This document shows positions 44,924 through 53,291 of a DNA stretch of 64,000 bases, piece after piece. Below the pieces are notes generated by a model. It did no database searches. It saw nothing but the letters and a program-made list of their open reading frames with translations, and was not told the DNA's origin. The DNA is from Henricia sp. BOLD:AAB3569 (Eukaryota; Echinodermata; Asteroidea; Spinulosida; Echinasteridae). The translations under genes and the position numbers were made by a program. Position 1 is the first letter of the stretch. Every line of letters begins with the position of its first letter. The DNA is taken from assembly GCA_037783545.1 (NCBI GenBank), contig JBBELK010000298.1:1116001-1180000 (forward strand). Direction: 5' to 3'.

Positions 44924-46324
44924 TCACCCAAAAATATTAAGACTTAAAACAATTTGCCTGACTGGATTCGTCTTGTCCAATTCCAAGAACTTTTGCAGAG
45001 GTTTTGGTAGAGGCAGCATGCTGATTTTGTCCTCGATGACGTTATAGATTGAGGAGGTCATGATGAGTTGGCTGCGGAGAACCTTTCTGCATAGTCTCTG
45101 CAAAGTTGGAGGTGTTTCGTGTTTTCTTAGAGCCTCGTAAAGTGCCTCTATTCCGGATAGGTGCGCGGAGAAAGGGATTCTTGCCGTAGGAGGTAGGGTA
45201 TAGCTAAATGTAGCGTCTACGAGTCTCAATATTGTCTTGGAGTCGATCGAGATTACGTCTAGGTTCTCTAGAAGAATGTGAAGAGGAGTCTTGCCGTTGG
45301 CGTCTCGAACATCAGCATCGGCTCCAGCTTGGAGAAGTAAGGTGATGATGGAACTATCTGCTACTCTGCAAGCCGAGTGGAGCGGAGTTTGTCCAGTTTT
45401 ATCCTGGATGTTCAACATCGCTCCTTGACGGAGAAGCATCTTAACACAAGCAAGTCTCTTATGCTGCGGGCATCTGGATTTCACGGCGTGGTGTAAAGCC
45501 GTCTTGCCCAGTGAGCAGACATGGTTGAGCTCTGTTTTGGTGTCCAGGAATATTTTAAGGCACTCGTGTCCCATGGCAGCGGCTAGCATCACCGGAGTCA
45601 TGAGGTCCACGTCTTGGACGTCGAGGCGAGCTCCGTAGCCCAAGAGAACCTTGGCGGCTCCGGGGGTATTGAACCTAGCAGCGTAGTGAAGCGGCGTCTG
45701 CTGGCGGCTGTCTCGGGCACTCACGTTGCCGCCGAATGCGCACAGTCTCTTTAAAGTCTCCCTGCAGATAACTTCTACCGCTCTCAGATACTCGTGGTAG
45801 AGTGCGATCTCTGTAGAGTGCGATCTCCTAGACGGCACCGGGGTGGTTTTAGGAAGGTGCCTGGGCCAGTAGAGGATGCAAGTATGGATGGCCGTTTTTC
45901 CATCGGTGTCTGGCCGATTTGGACCGGCGCCATTTCGCAAAATGAGTTTGACAATCTCTGGTTGTCGGTGCATAACTGCAAAATTAAGAGGTGGAGTGCT
46001 CCTTGGGGCGTCATAAGAGACACCACAACCACCTCTTCCTTCTCGAAGATTGACCACGCCCATGGAGAGGAGATCCTTGCATGCGTTCACATCTCCGGTG
46101 TGTATGGCGCTGTAAACATCTGAAACATCGTCATTTCTCAACGGAACCCGACTTGTGCCTTCTCGATCTCTCGTTCTGTGTCTATTTGACAGGCCTACTC
46201 CGGGCTTGTGGTTTGAAGATAAGAACTTGATTCGAAATTGACGGAAAATATTTCTTCGCTTCAGGAATTCGGGCATTTTCTTTAAGTTGACGAAACGGCC
46301 TTGAACTTGAAGAGAGTGTCTCAC
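44924..46324 (-). CDS. ankyrin-repeat and SOCS-box protein (ASB family), single exon
   Basis: A 466-residue uninterrupted frame. Residues ~1-65 are basic and unstructured. Ankyrin repeats follow at about 67-96 (weak), 109-140, 141-204 (with a long insert), 208-238, 242-270, 272-307, 311-340 and 343-370. Clear ankyrin signatures include TPLHYAARFN, KTALHHAVKS, QTPLHSACR and KTPLHILLE. Residues ~406-448 form a SOCS box: the BC-box pattern TLQRLCRKVLRSQL (Elongin B/C binding) and the Cul5-box pattern LPLPKPLQKFL. ASB proteins are known substrate receptors of Cullin-5 RING ubiquitin ligases; the ankyrin part would bind the substrate. Which vertebrate ASB is the orthologue cannot be told here. I start at the first Met; M17 is an alternative. 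It lies ~3 kb downstream of DRC10 on the same strand. Confidence 0.9.
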   Translation of the reverse strand: MRHSLQVQGRFVNLKKMPEFLKRRNIFRQFRIKFLSSNHKPGVGLSNRHRTRDREGTSRVPLRNDDVSDVYSAIHTGDVNACKDLLSMGVVNLREGRGGCGVSYDAPRSTPPLNFAVMHRQPEIVKLILRNGAGPNRPDTDGKTAIHTCILYWPRHLPKTTPVPSRRSHSTEIALYHEYLRAVEVICRETLKRLCAFGGNVSARDSRQQTPLHYAARFNTPGAAKVLLGYGARLDVQDVDLMTPVMLAAAMGHECLKIFLDTKTELNHVCSLGKTALHHAVKSRCPQHKRLACVKMLLRQGAMLNIQDKTGQTPLHSACRVADSSIITLLLQAGADADVRDANGKTPLHILLENLDVISIDSKTILRLVDATFSYTLPPTARIPFSAHLSGIEALYEALRKHETPPTLQRLCRKVLRSQLIMTSSIYNVIEDKISMLPLPKPLQKFLELDKTNPVRQIVLSLNIFG

Positions 46325-46560
46325 TCAAATCGTGAAATGTCTTTGCAAATAGTTGCGCGCGTTATCGAACTTTAAACCGCGCAACTGGGATGCTATTTTT
46401 AAGCGCGGTGTACATGGTACGGGCAGCCGGCCGGGTGAGTCAGTTGGAGGCGGCTAGGGTTACGGCTTGCTCACTTTACATAGACTGTCATGCTGTGTAA
46501 TGTAGATGTAGCCAAAGAATTCACTTTTATTAAACAAGAGTGAACATAGCTTTTTTCAGG

Positions 46561-46804
46561 GTTGTAGTCGAGTCCATCACAAGTCCTCGCAAGCCTTCAC
46601 AAGTCCACCACAAGTTACTAGGCCTTAATTCAAGTCACAAGCCATTCAAGTGAACTACAACAAATTCATTTTTTTGTGCGTGTTCATCCTTTGCTTCTTG
46701 TTACCGGACTTGTGCAGGACTTGTCACGGACGGACATGTGCTTTTATCTGCATGCTCTGGACTTTTCTAGGGACTTCTGATAGACGTGTGATGGAATCGG
46801 CTAT
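46561..46804. mobile_element. MITE with GTAGTCGAGTCCATCACAAG ends, copy 2
   Basis: GTTGTAGTCGAGTCCATCAC at left; ACGTGTGATGGAATCGGCTA at right, a mutated complement. Shares the centre TTTGTGCGTGTTCATCCTTT with 35,704-35,875. The insert of CACGGACGGACATGTGCTTT makes it longer. Located ~240 bp upstream of the ASB start. Confidence 0.75.
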
Positions 46805-47286
46805 CAATATTTTTTTCATTGCTGCTTAATTTTGAAAAAAATCTGTGAAATGATTAAAGAATTTGCTTACTTAGAAATTCGTTCATTTGGTCTTGAAAAT
46901 GGTTTGCTGCAGAAACAAAATTGTGCAGAAGGGGACATGTAAAGAAAAGTCAAAACCTTCTGTAGGCCTCGACTATGTCATAAGTACGGGGCTCCAAAAT
47001 AAAGGCGAAAGAACATTATTTTGATACAACTGACGATAAAATTTCAAATTGTTTCCACGAAAGGCTTTTTTAATGTGAAGTAAAAGCCGTTTTGAAAAAA
47101 TACTGAAGCATGAGAATGTCACTTTTCGTGTGACAAAATTCCCACCCCTGGGGAAAAATTCATGTGACAAAAATCCCCACCCTCGGGTGCATTTTTTATA
47201 CAGATGCACAGAAATGTGTATTCCAATGGGTCAAAATCCCCACCTTGGGGCACGAAAAACGTGACCAAACCCCCACCTATAGGGGT
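46805..47286. other. intergenic with short mini-repeats
   Basis: 47,130-47,270 repeats phrases like AAAATCCCCACC and GTGACAAAA several times, a loose minisatellite leading into the poly-G tract. Confidence 0.45.
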
Positions 47287-47387
47287 GGGCGGCGCGGGGG
47301 GGGGGGGGGGGGGGCGGCGCGGGGGGGGGGGGTGGTGGGGTGGGGGGGGGGGGGGGGGGGGGGGGGTGGGGGGGGGCAATTGATAGG
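47287..47387. repeat. poly-G tract
   Basis: About 100 bp almost entirely G, with scattered C, A and T. Read on the minus strand it is poly-C. Likely to form G-quadruplexes and to be unreliable in assembly. Open frames through it are artefacts. Confidence 0.9.
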
Positions 47388-47895
47388 TGCATAAGTATCT
47401 GTTCGAATCATTCAACTATTATTTATTTATCAGACAATGAATACCGAGTTAAATTAATCAAGATAGGTAAACAAGTTTTCAATTTTGATATTTGAATTTT
47501 CAACAGGAAAGCCACTTTATTCACAATCGTGGGCCCTACTTCTCCAGGAAAGGTCGGACTTCATGAATATGTAATCAGGTGAGTGACGAAATCGTCTAAT
47601 GCGTTATGATTGGTCAAAAGTGCGGACACTAATCTTTCTAGTTTCGTGGCTGCTGGTGCAGCTAGTAAAATGCTTTCATTGATACAAATTTAACAACGTT
47701 TTGCCCGTTTGATCGAAATTTACGGAGGCTGTTGTTGGGATACAAGATCCATCTTCTTTCGCTTGTCAACCTTTCCCAAAACTAGAAAGGCCCTTTTTAA
47801 AAAGGTATTGCCGTTCGATTTGTATCACCACCCGAATTGAGATAAACTCGACTACCGCATCGGGGTAGACTAAAATAACGGAAGTTAACATTTCT

Positions 47896-48033
47896 GGGGT
47901 CGATTTCACAAAGCGTCGCAAGTACCATACCCATCGCAAGTCGCCGAACCCTTTGTAATTTTGCCATGGGTTTGGCGAGTTGCGATGGATTTGGTATTTG
48001 CGACGCGTCGTAAATCTTTGTGAAATCCACCCC
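47896..48033. mobile_element. 138 bp palindromic MITE (GGGGTCGATTTCACAAAG ends)
   Basis: GGGGTCGATTTCACAAAGCG TCGCAAGTACCATACCCATC on the left; GATTTGGTATTTGCGACGCG TCGTAAATCTTTGTGAAATC CACCCC on the right, near complements. No coding capacity. Confidence 0.85.
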
Positions 48034-48038
48034 AGCTG

Positions 48039-48180
48039 CACTCTTATAAGACGTCTAAAATAAGACATAATGGGTTATTTCGTCTTGCAATACAAATTCG
48101 TGTCATACCTTGTATATTATTAGAGACACGTGAAATTTAAGATACCTAGTAAATTCAGTTACGATATAACTGCAGTTATG
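48039..48180 (+). repeat. fragment related to the MITE at 29,017
   Basis: TCGTCTTGCAATACAAATTC GTGTCATACCTTGTATATTA, then GTGAAATTTAAGATACCTA, in the order seen at 29,085-29,155. Terminal GGATTGC words are absent. Confidence 0.55.
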
Positions 48181-48306
48181 TATTTCAATATAACTCCGAT
48201 TCCTGCCACAACAAACCTCTGATATTTAATTACAGAAGGCACTTATCTGGCCCTCAAAATTAAAATATGGAGTAAAATTATATACTTAAACATATTTATT
48301 ATTTAA

Positions 48307-48444
48307 AGGTCTAGGCTCGTTAGCAATTTGCGCGAGCCAATTTCGTGCCACGAAATACGCAGCTCCATGCCTTTGCTATGGAGCTGCGTATTTCGTGGCA
48401 CGAAATTGGCGCGCGCGCATTGCTGACGAGCCTGTTATGTGCCT
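48307..48444. mobile_element. palindromic TTAA MITE (AGGCTCGTCA family), best copy
   Basis: TTAA at 48,303-48,306. Left AGGTCTAGGCTCGTTAGCAA then TTTCGTGCCACGAAATACGC AGCTCCATG; right complement CATTGCTGACGAGCCTGTTA TGTGCCT followed by TTAC. Almost the entire 138 bp folds on itself. Confidence 0.85.
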
Positions 48445-49314
48445 TTACGTACACAAATAAACTTGGCCTACAAACTTAGTTTAAACTAACAAGTTTTAAA
48501 ATGATTGTAAAACTTAAATTTGATGAACTAACACATCTGCCCAAAAAAAGAACTTTTTCGGTGATAACTGATAACCAGAAATATTTTAATTTTTTTGTAT
48601 AAATGCTGGAGGGAAAGATGTTTTTTAATACATTCAATTTCTACCCTTATATCTGACGTCTACGTAAGAACAAAATAAGACTCTGTACCTATTAATAATA
48701 TGTATGGCTATTTTAATAAACTGGGGTGGGTGGGATTTATAGGGAGGCTGCAACATGTTACTCGGAATACAAAGAAAATGACTGTGTACAATTAAAATAT
48801 TTCAGGTAAAATCAAGTTCGAATTTAAATTCAGACATTAGAGGAGCTTGTCTAGATTTTTCCAGAAAATGAATTTCATTCTAACTTACCAATCATATAAA
48901 ATACCTCCCCAAAATACTATCCATCGGAAGAAAATGTGAAATTTGCAATTTGAAATCTATTTTGGATGTGGAAGCAAAAAGGTTGGTGTAATCACTGCAC
49001 TGCTTTATGTAACCGGATAAATTAGTTTACAAAACATCGCTGGTTTTTTTAAGACATCCTTGGCTTGAAAATATACGGATTGAGAATGCCAAATTTCAGA
49101 ATGGTGATGAGAAAAATATGACGATTGATATGGTATCAAAATCTCAACACCCATGGGGAAAAATGGGTGGGTCAAAAATGTGATCTGGACACGCTCCTTT
49201 ATGTAAAATCAAATTCAAAGCCAGACAAAAACTGCTAAACTGAAACTTATTTCTCTCGCGTTATCAGTCTGACTGAATCATAGCAAAAACAAGTCTTTTA
49301 CTCTAGTTTTTTTC
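48445..49314. other. 3' flank of DRC10, no further feature
   Basis: AT-rich DNA that probably includes the DRC10 3' untranslated region. No canonical AATAAA on the minus strand close to the stop was found; the nearest clear one (TTTATT on plus) is around 48,293-48,298. Confidence 0.4.
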
Positions 49315-49599
49315 CTACTTCTTTTTCCCTTTCTTTCCCTTTTTGCCTTTCTTGCCCTTCTTCTTCTTAGCCTTGAGAGCCTTACGGCATTTGTAGGACC
49401 TCCAGAATGACTGGATGACGGTCGCCCCTTTAATCATCATGGCTAACTCTCTCTCCTCGCGATCTTTCTTCTCTTTGGCGATTCGTTTCTCTTCAACTAT
49501 TGTGTTGTACTCGACTTCCAGAGTAGTGTAACGCTCTTCGAGCTCGTTCAACTGCGCTTTTTCTTCGGTGTAGACGGCATCCAAGTCTTCATACTCATC
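49315..49599 (-). CDS. DRC10: DRC10 exon 4 with IQ motif and Lys-rich tail
   Basis: Acceptor catgtcag|GATGAG. 94 residues and a TAG stop. Starts DEYEDLDAVYTEEKAQLNEL, holds the IQ motif and ends in a KKG-repeat tail. Its acceptor lies only ~13 bp from the edge of a repeat. Confidence 0.85.
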   Translation of the reverse strand, partial: DEYEDLDAVYTEEKAQLNELEERYTTLEVEYNTIVEEKRIAKEKKDREERELAMMIKGATVIQSFWRSYKCRKALKAKKKKGKKGKKGKKGKKK

Positions 49600-52566
49600 C
49601 TGACATGATGAGAAGCCCCAATACATCATTTGCAGTTACCCAAAATTTTATTTCACGAGTTGACAATAAAAAAAAACAGACTAAAAGTGTTGATTGCAAT
49701 GGTAACAAACACCACCATTTTTTCCCAATGTAAAATGGTACCTTTGTGGCCGAAATTGCCAACTGAATTTAAAAAAAATTGTCTGCAGACAATTGTTTAC
49801 CATTCATTTAACACACAAACCAAGCATGGATTTTAAGGTTTTCTAAAGTATTACTGCATTTATGTGGCTAAAATTTGTACAAGGCAGTTTATCCACATTA
49901 CTATTTAGTTGTTTTCCAATCATGTAATCTGTCTTAACAAATTATGACCTGCCACATTAGTTTTTGCCATGACTGGTTGATAATTTGTCCCAGCAAATTG
50001 TTTGTTTTCAAAGAAACCCACCTGTCGTTCACCCACATCCATGTCATACTTCTGAATCCAGTTCTCCACTTCTGTCTCAATCTTGTATTTTCTCTGAAGG
50101 GGAAAGAAATGGATAGAGGTGTATTTTAGACAACACAGAAAGAAAAATGAACAATTGACTACTCTCACAAGATGAAAAAGTGTCTTGAAAGTTTTACATA
50201 AAAGAAACTGACTTTGAAATAAGAAAGGTAAATTATTAAATTTTCATTGTTTTAGATTTGTTTTAAAGAATCAATCCTCCTTTGTTACACTGACGCTCTA
50301 AAACTGATGCTCTAAAATTCTCCCTTCCCTCTGACTGCCCCCTCTCCCCTGACTGCCCTTTCTCCCGACCCCATCCCTCCCAACCCTGACTCATTCCCAA
50401 CCGCCCCCCTCCCCCACCCCAAACCCTCTCCTCCTAACCCTGACCCAATCTCCCTCCCCCAACCCCCTGCCCAAAACCCCCTGCCCAAAAACCCTCCTGC
50501 GCCCCAACCCTCTCCCACCCTCTCCAACCACTTGCCCCCACTCCAAACCCCAGCGGACTACTGTGCCTCCTGACAAAAAAAATATGCTGGCTGTTTGCAA
50601 ATATGTGCGTACTTGGCAGGTTCTCTGCCCCTCTCCCCCCCTCTCCCCCTCTCCCCCCCCCCCCCCCCCCTTCCCCCAAACTGAACTTATTCTGCCACCA
50701 TCTATGACAAGCAAAGGTCTTCTGTTGCCATGGATACAACTTTTTATTTCCCTCACTTTTCTGAGAGCGAGTTCACTCTCCCGGTGCTCTGCCGTATTAG
50801 CAGCAAGTTGGGTCTTCAAAGCCTGTAGTTCTGCTTGTAGTTTGGCAGATTTACCCTCGGAGTTCTTGATGTCGGCCTGCTGTTGTTTCTCAGCTTCGGA
50901 CTTGGTGCGACGGATGTGTTCCTCGGAGAACTTCTCAATCTGATTCAAGTCGGCTTTCAGGCGACGGATCTCTTCGTTTCGTTTGGAAATCTGCGAGGGC
51001 CAAATATTACACAAAACGTAGTTGAAACTGTTAAACTAACGGATATTTCACAAAATCTGGAAAGTGATGAAGTACAGTTGGCTTAGCGGATACTTCGTGC
51101 TATTTAAAGGCACAGGCTCGTCAGCAATGCGCGCGCGCCAAATTCGTGCCACGAAACTAAACTAAACTTGATATCAACAAAAGCACAAAATGTGTACTCA
51201 TGCCCATCTTAAAGATAGTATACATGATTGGTAAACTGTTACAAATAGTTTTATCCCCGTGTGTGATTGAAGATATGCATGATTAAAAAACAACCTGAGC
51301 AAAAACCAGCTCCGTATTTCGTCTAACTTTTGAGAAAACAGTCAAAAAAGGTTTGCAGTCATTTCGCCCCAAAACCACTTCGCCCTGAACCATTTCGCCC
51401 TGAACCACGGCCTATGCACGAAGTGGTTTTGGGGCGAAGTGGCATTTGGGCGACGTGTTTTGCACACGCATTGTGGATTCGAACCCACAACCTGTAGAAT
51501 CAAACGGGTCTTGAATATGATGCACAAGACTCATCAGCCACAGTACTCTAAGGGTCAGAAAATTCAAACGTTGGATTATAACCACCGATTTGGGTTGGAT
51601 TATAACCACCGATTTGGGTGGGATTATAACCACTGACTTGGGTGGGATTGTAACCGTGACCACGGACGGCTCGAATACCTCTTCATCTTTTTTCTCCTCC
51701 CTAGCCTGCAGTTCAGTAGACAGCTTCTTAATCACTTTAGAGTTGTTCCTCTCCCGGATGGTGATGTGAGTCAAGTAGTCCATCTTTTCCTTCTCCTCAA
51801 GAGGTGTCGTTAGAAGACGTTCCAAGGTGAAGCCCCTCATCTCATTCATGTACGTGATCAGCGTGTTTGATTCTTGATCCCTGTTCTTTCGTTCCGCTCG
51901 CACGGCGTTAACAGCAGTGGGATTTAAGGACAGGAGACGGAGAATGTTACGAGTGGAGAAGTTCATCCGTTTCTTTAAGGAAGACAGCATCTTTATGAGA
52001 TTTTCTTCTTCTTTCGACATAACTGGTTGATCCATATCTTCATTCTCGTTACTTCTATCTCCATTGAGGGTGCTGCGTGTGGATGAAATTCGACTTTGCG
52101 TTCGACTGCTCCTATCCGACAGCGCTGACAACATCCTGCTCTCGTGTGATGCAGACAAGGGCTCGGGATTTCTGACGTCCCAAAGTTGATCGCAGGCATC
52201 GAAATACGAGTTTTTGAGGTTTTCATGTTCGTTTATCGCAACGACCAATTCTACTCCGAGAACCACACTGAATCTGTCGATGTTAGCAGTGATATACGGT
52301 AGCAAAGTGACCACTTCAACTCTTTTGATACAATCGTCCAAGACGGCAAGCACGCGCTGAGATTCAACGGTGGTCAGTTTCTTGCGCCCGGGGTCTAAAA
52401 CACGAAGCGGGTCCGTTTTGTGGGGCTTTCCCTCCTTGTATTTTATTTTATGTTTGAACTGTGGTGGCGACTGTGAAATCCTCTCCGTACGTTCGTTTGA
52501 CCCTTCTATTCTTGCTTTGTCGACCAACCTAACAGTTTCCATCACAGCAATGTCTGCAAGGGCCAT
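49315..52566 (-). CDS. DRC10: dynein regulatory complex subunit 10 (IQ-motif protein, IQCD-like), four exons
   Basis: Exons (minus strand): 52,566-51,679; 50,990-50,757; 50,093-50,022; 49,599-49,315. All junctions are phase 0 with GT donors (gtattc, gtgagg, gtgggt) and AG acceptors, giving 492 residues; human IQCD is ~450 from memory. The product is mostly alpha-helical and charged, with coiled-coil-like exons 2-3 (SKRNEEIRRLKADLNQ onward). One IQ calmodulin-binding motif lies near the C-terminus (AATVIQ-type ATVIQSFWRSYKCRK, residues ~457-471) and is followed by a lysine/glycine-rich tail. DRC10 is a component of the nexin-dynein regulatory complex of motile axonemes; that role is taken from the family. 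The start is the first Met of an open exon 601 bp from TPC1. Identity rests on IQ position, overall layout and synteny with TPC1, not on a database search. Confidence 0.82.
49612..49935 (+). repeat. family A repeat in DRC10 intron 3
   Basis: AAGCCCCAATACATCATTTG CAGTTACCC at the left, GTTGATTGCAATGGTAACAA ACACCACC, ATTACTGCATTTATGTGGCT, CAAGGCAGTTTATCCACATT and CCAATCATGTAATCTGTC. It fills most of the 422 bp intron and abuts the acceptor region of exon 4. Confidence 0.8.
50022..50093 (-). CDS. DRC10: DRC10 exon 3
   Basis: Acceptor ccccttcag|AGAAAA, donor CGACAG|gtgggt. 24 residues: RKYKIETEVENWIQKYDMDV GERQ. Too short for an ORF search but joins both neighbours in phase 0. Confidence 0.82.
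50318..50680. repeat. C-rich low complexity in DRC10 intron 2
   Basis: Pyrimidine-rich CCCTCTCC/CCCCAACC words and a pure C run near 50,655-50,672. In the DRC10 transcript this is a G-rich segment. The open frames across it are artefacts. Confidence 0.85.
50757..50990 (-). CDS. DRC10: DRC10 exon 2
   Basis: Acceptor ccctcgcag|ATTTCC, donor AGAAAA|gtgagg. 78 residues, strongly helical and charged (NEEIRRLKADLNQIEKFSEE), a likely coiled coil. Confidence 0.85.
51108..51165 (+). mobile_element. partial AGGCTCGTCA-family TTAA MITE in DRC10 intron 1
   Basis: TTAA at 51,104-51,107 then AGGCACAGGCTCGTCAGCAA TGCGCGCGCGCC and CGTGCCACGAAAC. Only the left arm remains. Confidence 0.75.
51207..51455 (+). 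repeat. dispersed repeat with GGGGCGAA mini-repeats, copy 2
   Basis: CTTAAAGATAGTATACATGA TTGGTAAACTGTTACA through ATTTCGCCCCAAAACC, matching 17,595-17,865. Followed directly by a tRNA-like minus-strand segment. Confidence 0.75.
51455..51525 (-). repeat. tRNA-like B-box segment (SINE fragment)
   Basis: On the minus strand GTTTGATTCTACAGGTTGTG GGTTCGAATCCACAATGCGT. The T arm with B box is perfect; the A-box half is not convincing. Confidence 0.5.
51571..51657. repeat. 24 bp tandem repeat (3-4 copies) beside the DRC10 exon 1 donor
   Basis: Unit GGATTATAACCACCGATTTG GGTT/G. Because 24 is a multiple of three, reading on from exon 1 gives a repeated octapeptide PPKSVVII. It lies 22 bp past the donor, inside intron 1. 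Confidence 0.85.
51679..52566 (-). CDS. DRC10: DRC10 exon 1
   Basis: Encodes residues 1-296, from MALADIAVMETVRLVDKARI to ELQAREEKKDEE. Donor GAG|gtattc. The frame stays open past the donor to 51,412, so intron retention would extend rather than stop the protein. Confidence 0.8.
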
Positions 52567-52853
52567 CTTTTTATTTTTTAGTTTAGCTTAGCTTTGCAGT
52601 TACAATCGTGGACGGGCCAACAACGTCACCACACAACTTGAGGTAGGCCTAGTTCAAAACGTCGTAAATCCTCACTTTCGAGACAGTAAATTCAATCAAA
52701 CATGCCACGGAATGAAGCACAGGATAAATATGTCTTTCGTGCCAAATTGATGATACTGACTATCTTGATATTCCAAGTTTTTACGGACTTTCTTCTTCAC
52801 AGAAAATACGTGAACAGCAATGTAACTCTGAAGTGCCGAACAACACATCATGT

Positions 52854-52860
52854 GTAAACA
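52854..52860 (+). promoter_or_regulatory. forkhead (FOXJ1-type) site
   Basis: GTAAACA, the core forkhead motif (TGTTTAC on the other strand), 288 bp upstream of the DRC10 start. FOXJ1 is the master factor of motile-cilium genes; use here is inferred. The 7-mer can occur by chance. Confidence 0.35.
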
Positions 52861-53047
52861 TTGTTTTCATTCGCCAACAAAAATTAGTGACCAAAATAAT
52901 GTTTTTCCTGATCATAATTTTCAACCAAAACGGTTTTTTGTCAACAGAAATGTAGATAAAATAGCATGCGAGTTATTGTGCGCCACGAACAAATAAAATT
53001 AACAATCTTATGGATTTTGAGCGGATGAATTTTGACACTGTTTTAGC

Positions 53048-53072
53048 GTTGCTAAGGACGTTACTAGGGACA
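53048..53072 (+). promoter_or_regulatory. two tandem RFX X-box-like sites
   Basis: GTTGCTAAGGACG and GTTACTAGGGACA overlap by one base. Each matches the left half GTTRCY and the centre of the RFX consensus GTTGCTAGGCAAC, with a weaker right half. RFX factors drive ciliary genes, which suits DRC10. Confidence 0.45.
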
Positions 53073-53167
53073 TTGAGGTCAAAGGTTATCGCGCTGTCTC
53101 TCGAGAAATCTCGTTTTTACGTTCGATGACATGACCCGATATGCATATATATATGCAGGTCGTAAAC

Positions 53168-53291
53168 ATGGCGCAAGGACGTCGAAGTGTGGTACATTTC
53201 AGCAGAAATAATCATGTTGCACCAAGAATGACTGAGTTAAGAAGCCCTCTTATTTATAGTGCACACAATACAGATCTCGAAGGTGTCGATG
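53168..53291 (+). CDS. TPCN1: TPC1 exon 1
   Basis: MAQGRRSVVHFSRNNHVAPR to NTDLEGVD; donor GATG|gtatga, phase 1. Unstructured cytosolic N-terminus. Two more in-frame Met codons lie 5 and 9 codons upstream. Confidence 0.75.

Larger units (their letters stand above)
52567..53167. promoter_or_regulatory. divergent DRC10/TPC1 promoter region (601 bp)
   Basis: Separates the two start codons that point away from each other. Contains GTAAACA (52,854-52,860), tandem X-box-like GTTGCTAAGGACG (53,048-53,060) and GTTACTAGGGACA (53,060-53,072), and a DR1-like AGGTCAAAGGTTA (53,076-53,088). No TATA box is well placed for either gene. Transcription start sites are not visible. Confidence 0.6.

Noticed and set aside
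47119-47415. Proline/glycine-rich frames on both strands
   Set aside because: Caused by the poly-G tract; both strands open for the same reason.
50391-50756. Glycine-rich extension of the DRC10 exon 2 frame
   Set aside because: It lies past a good GTGAGG donor and is translated from a C-rich low-complexity intron.
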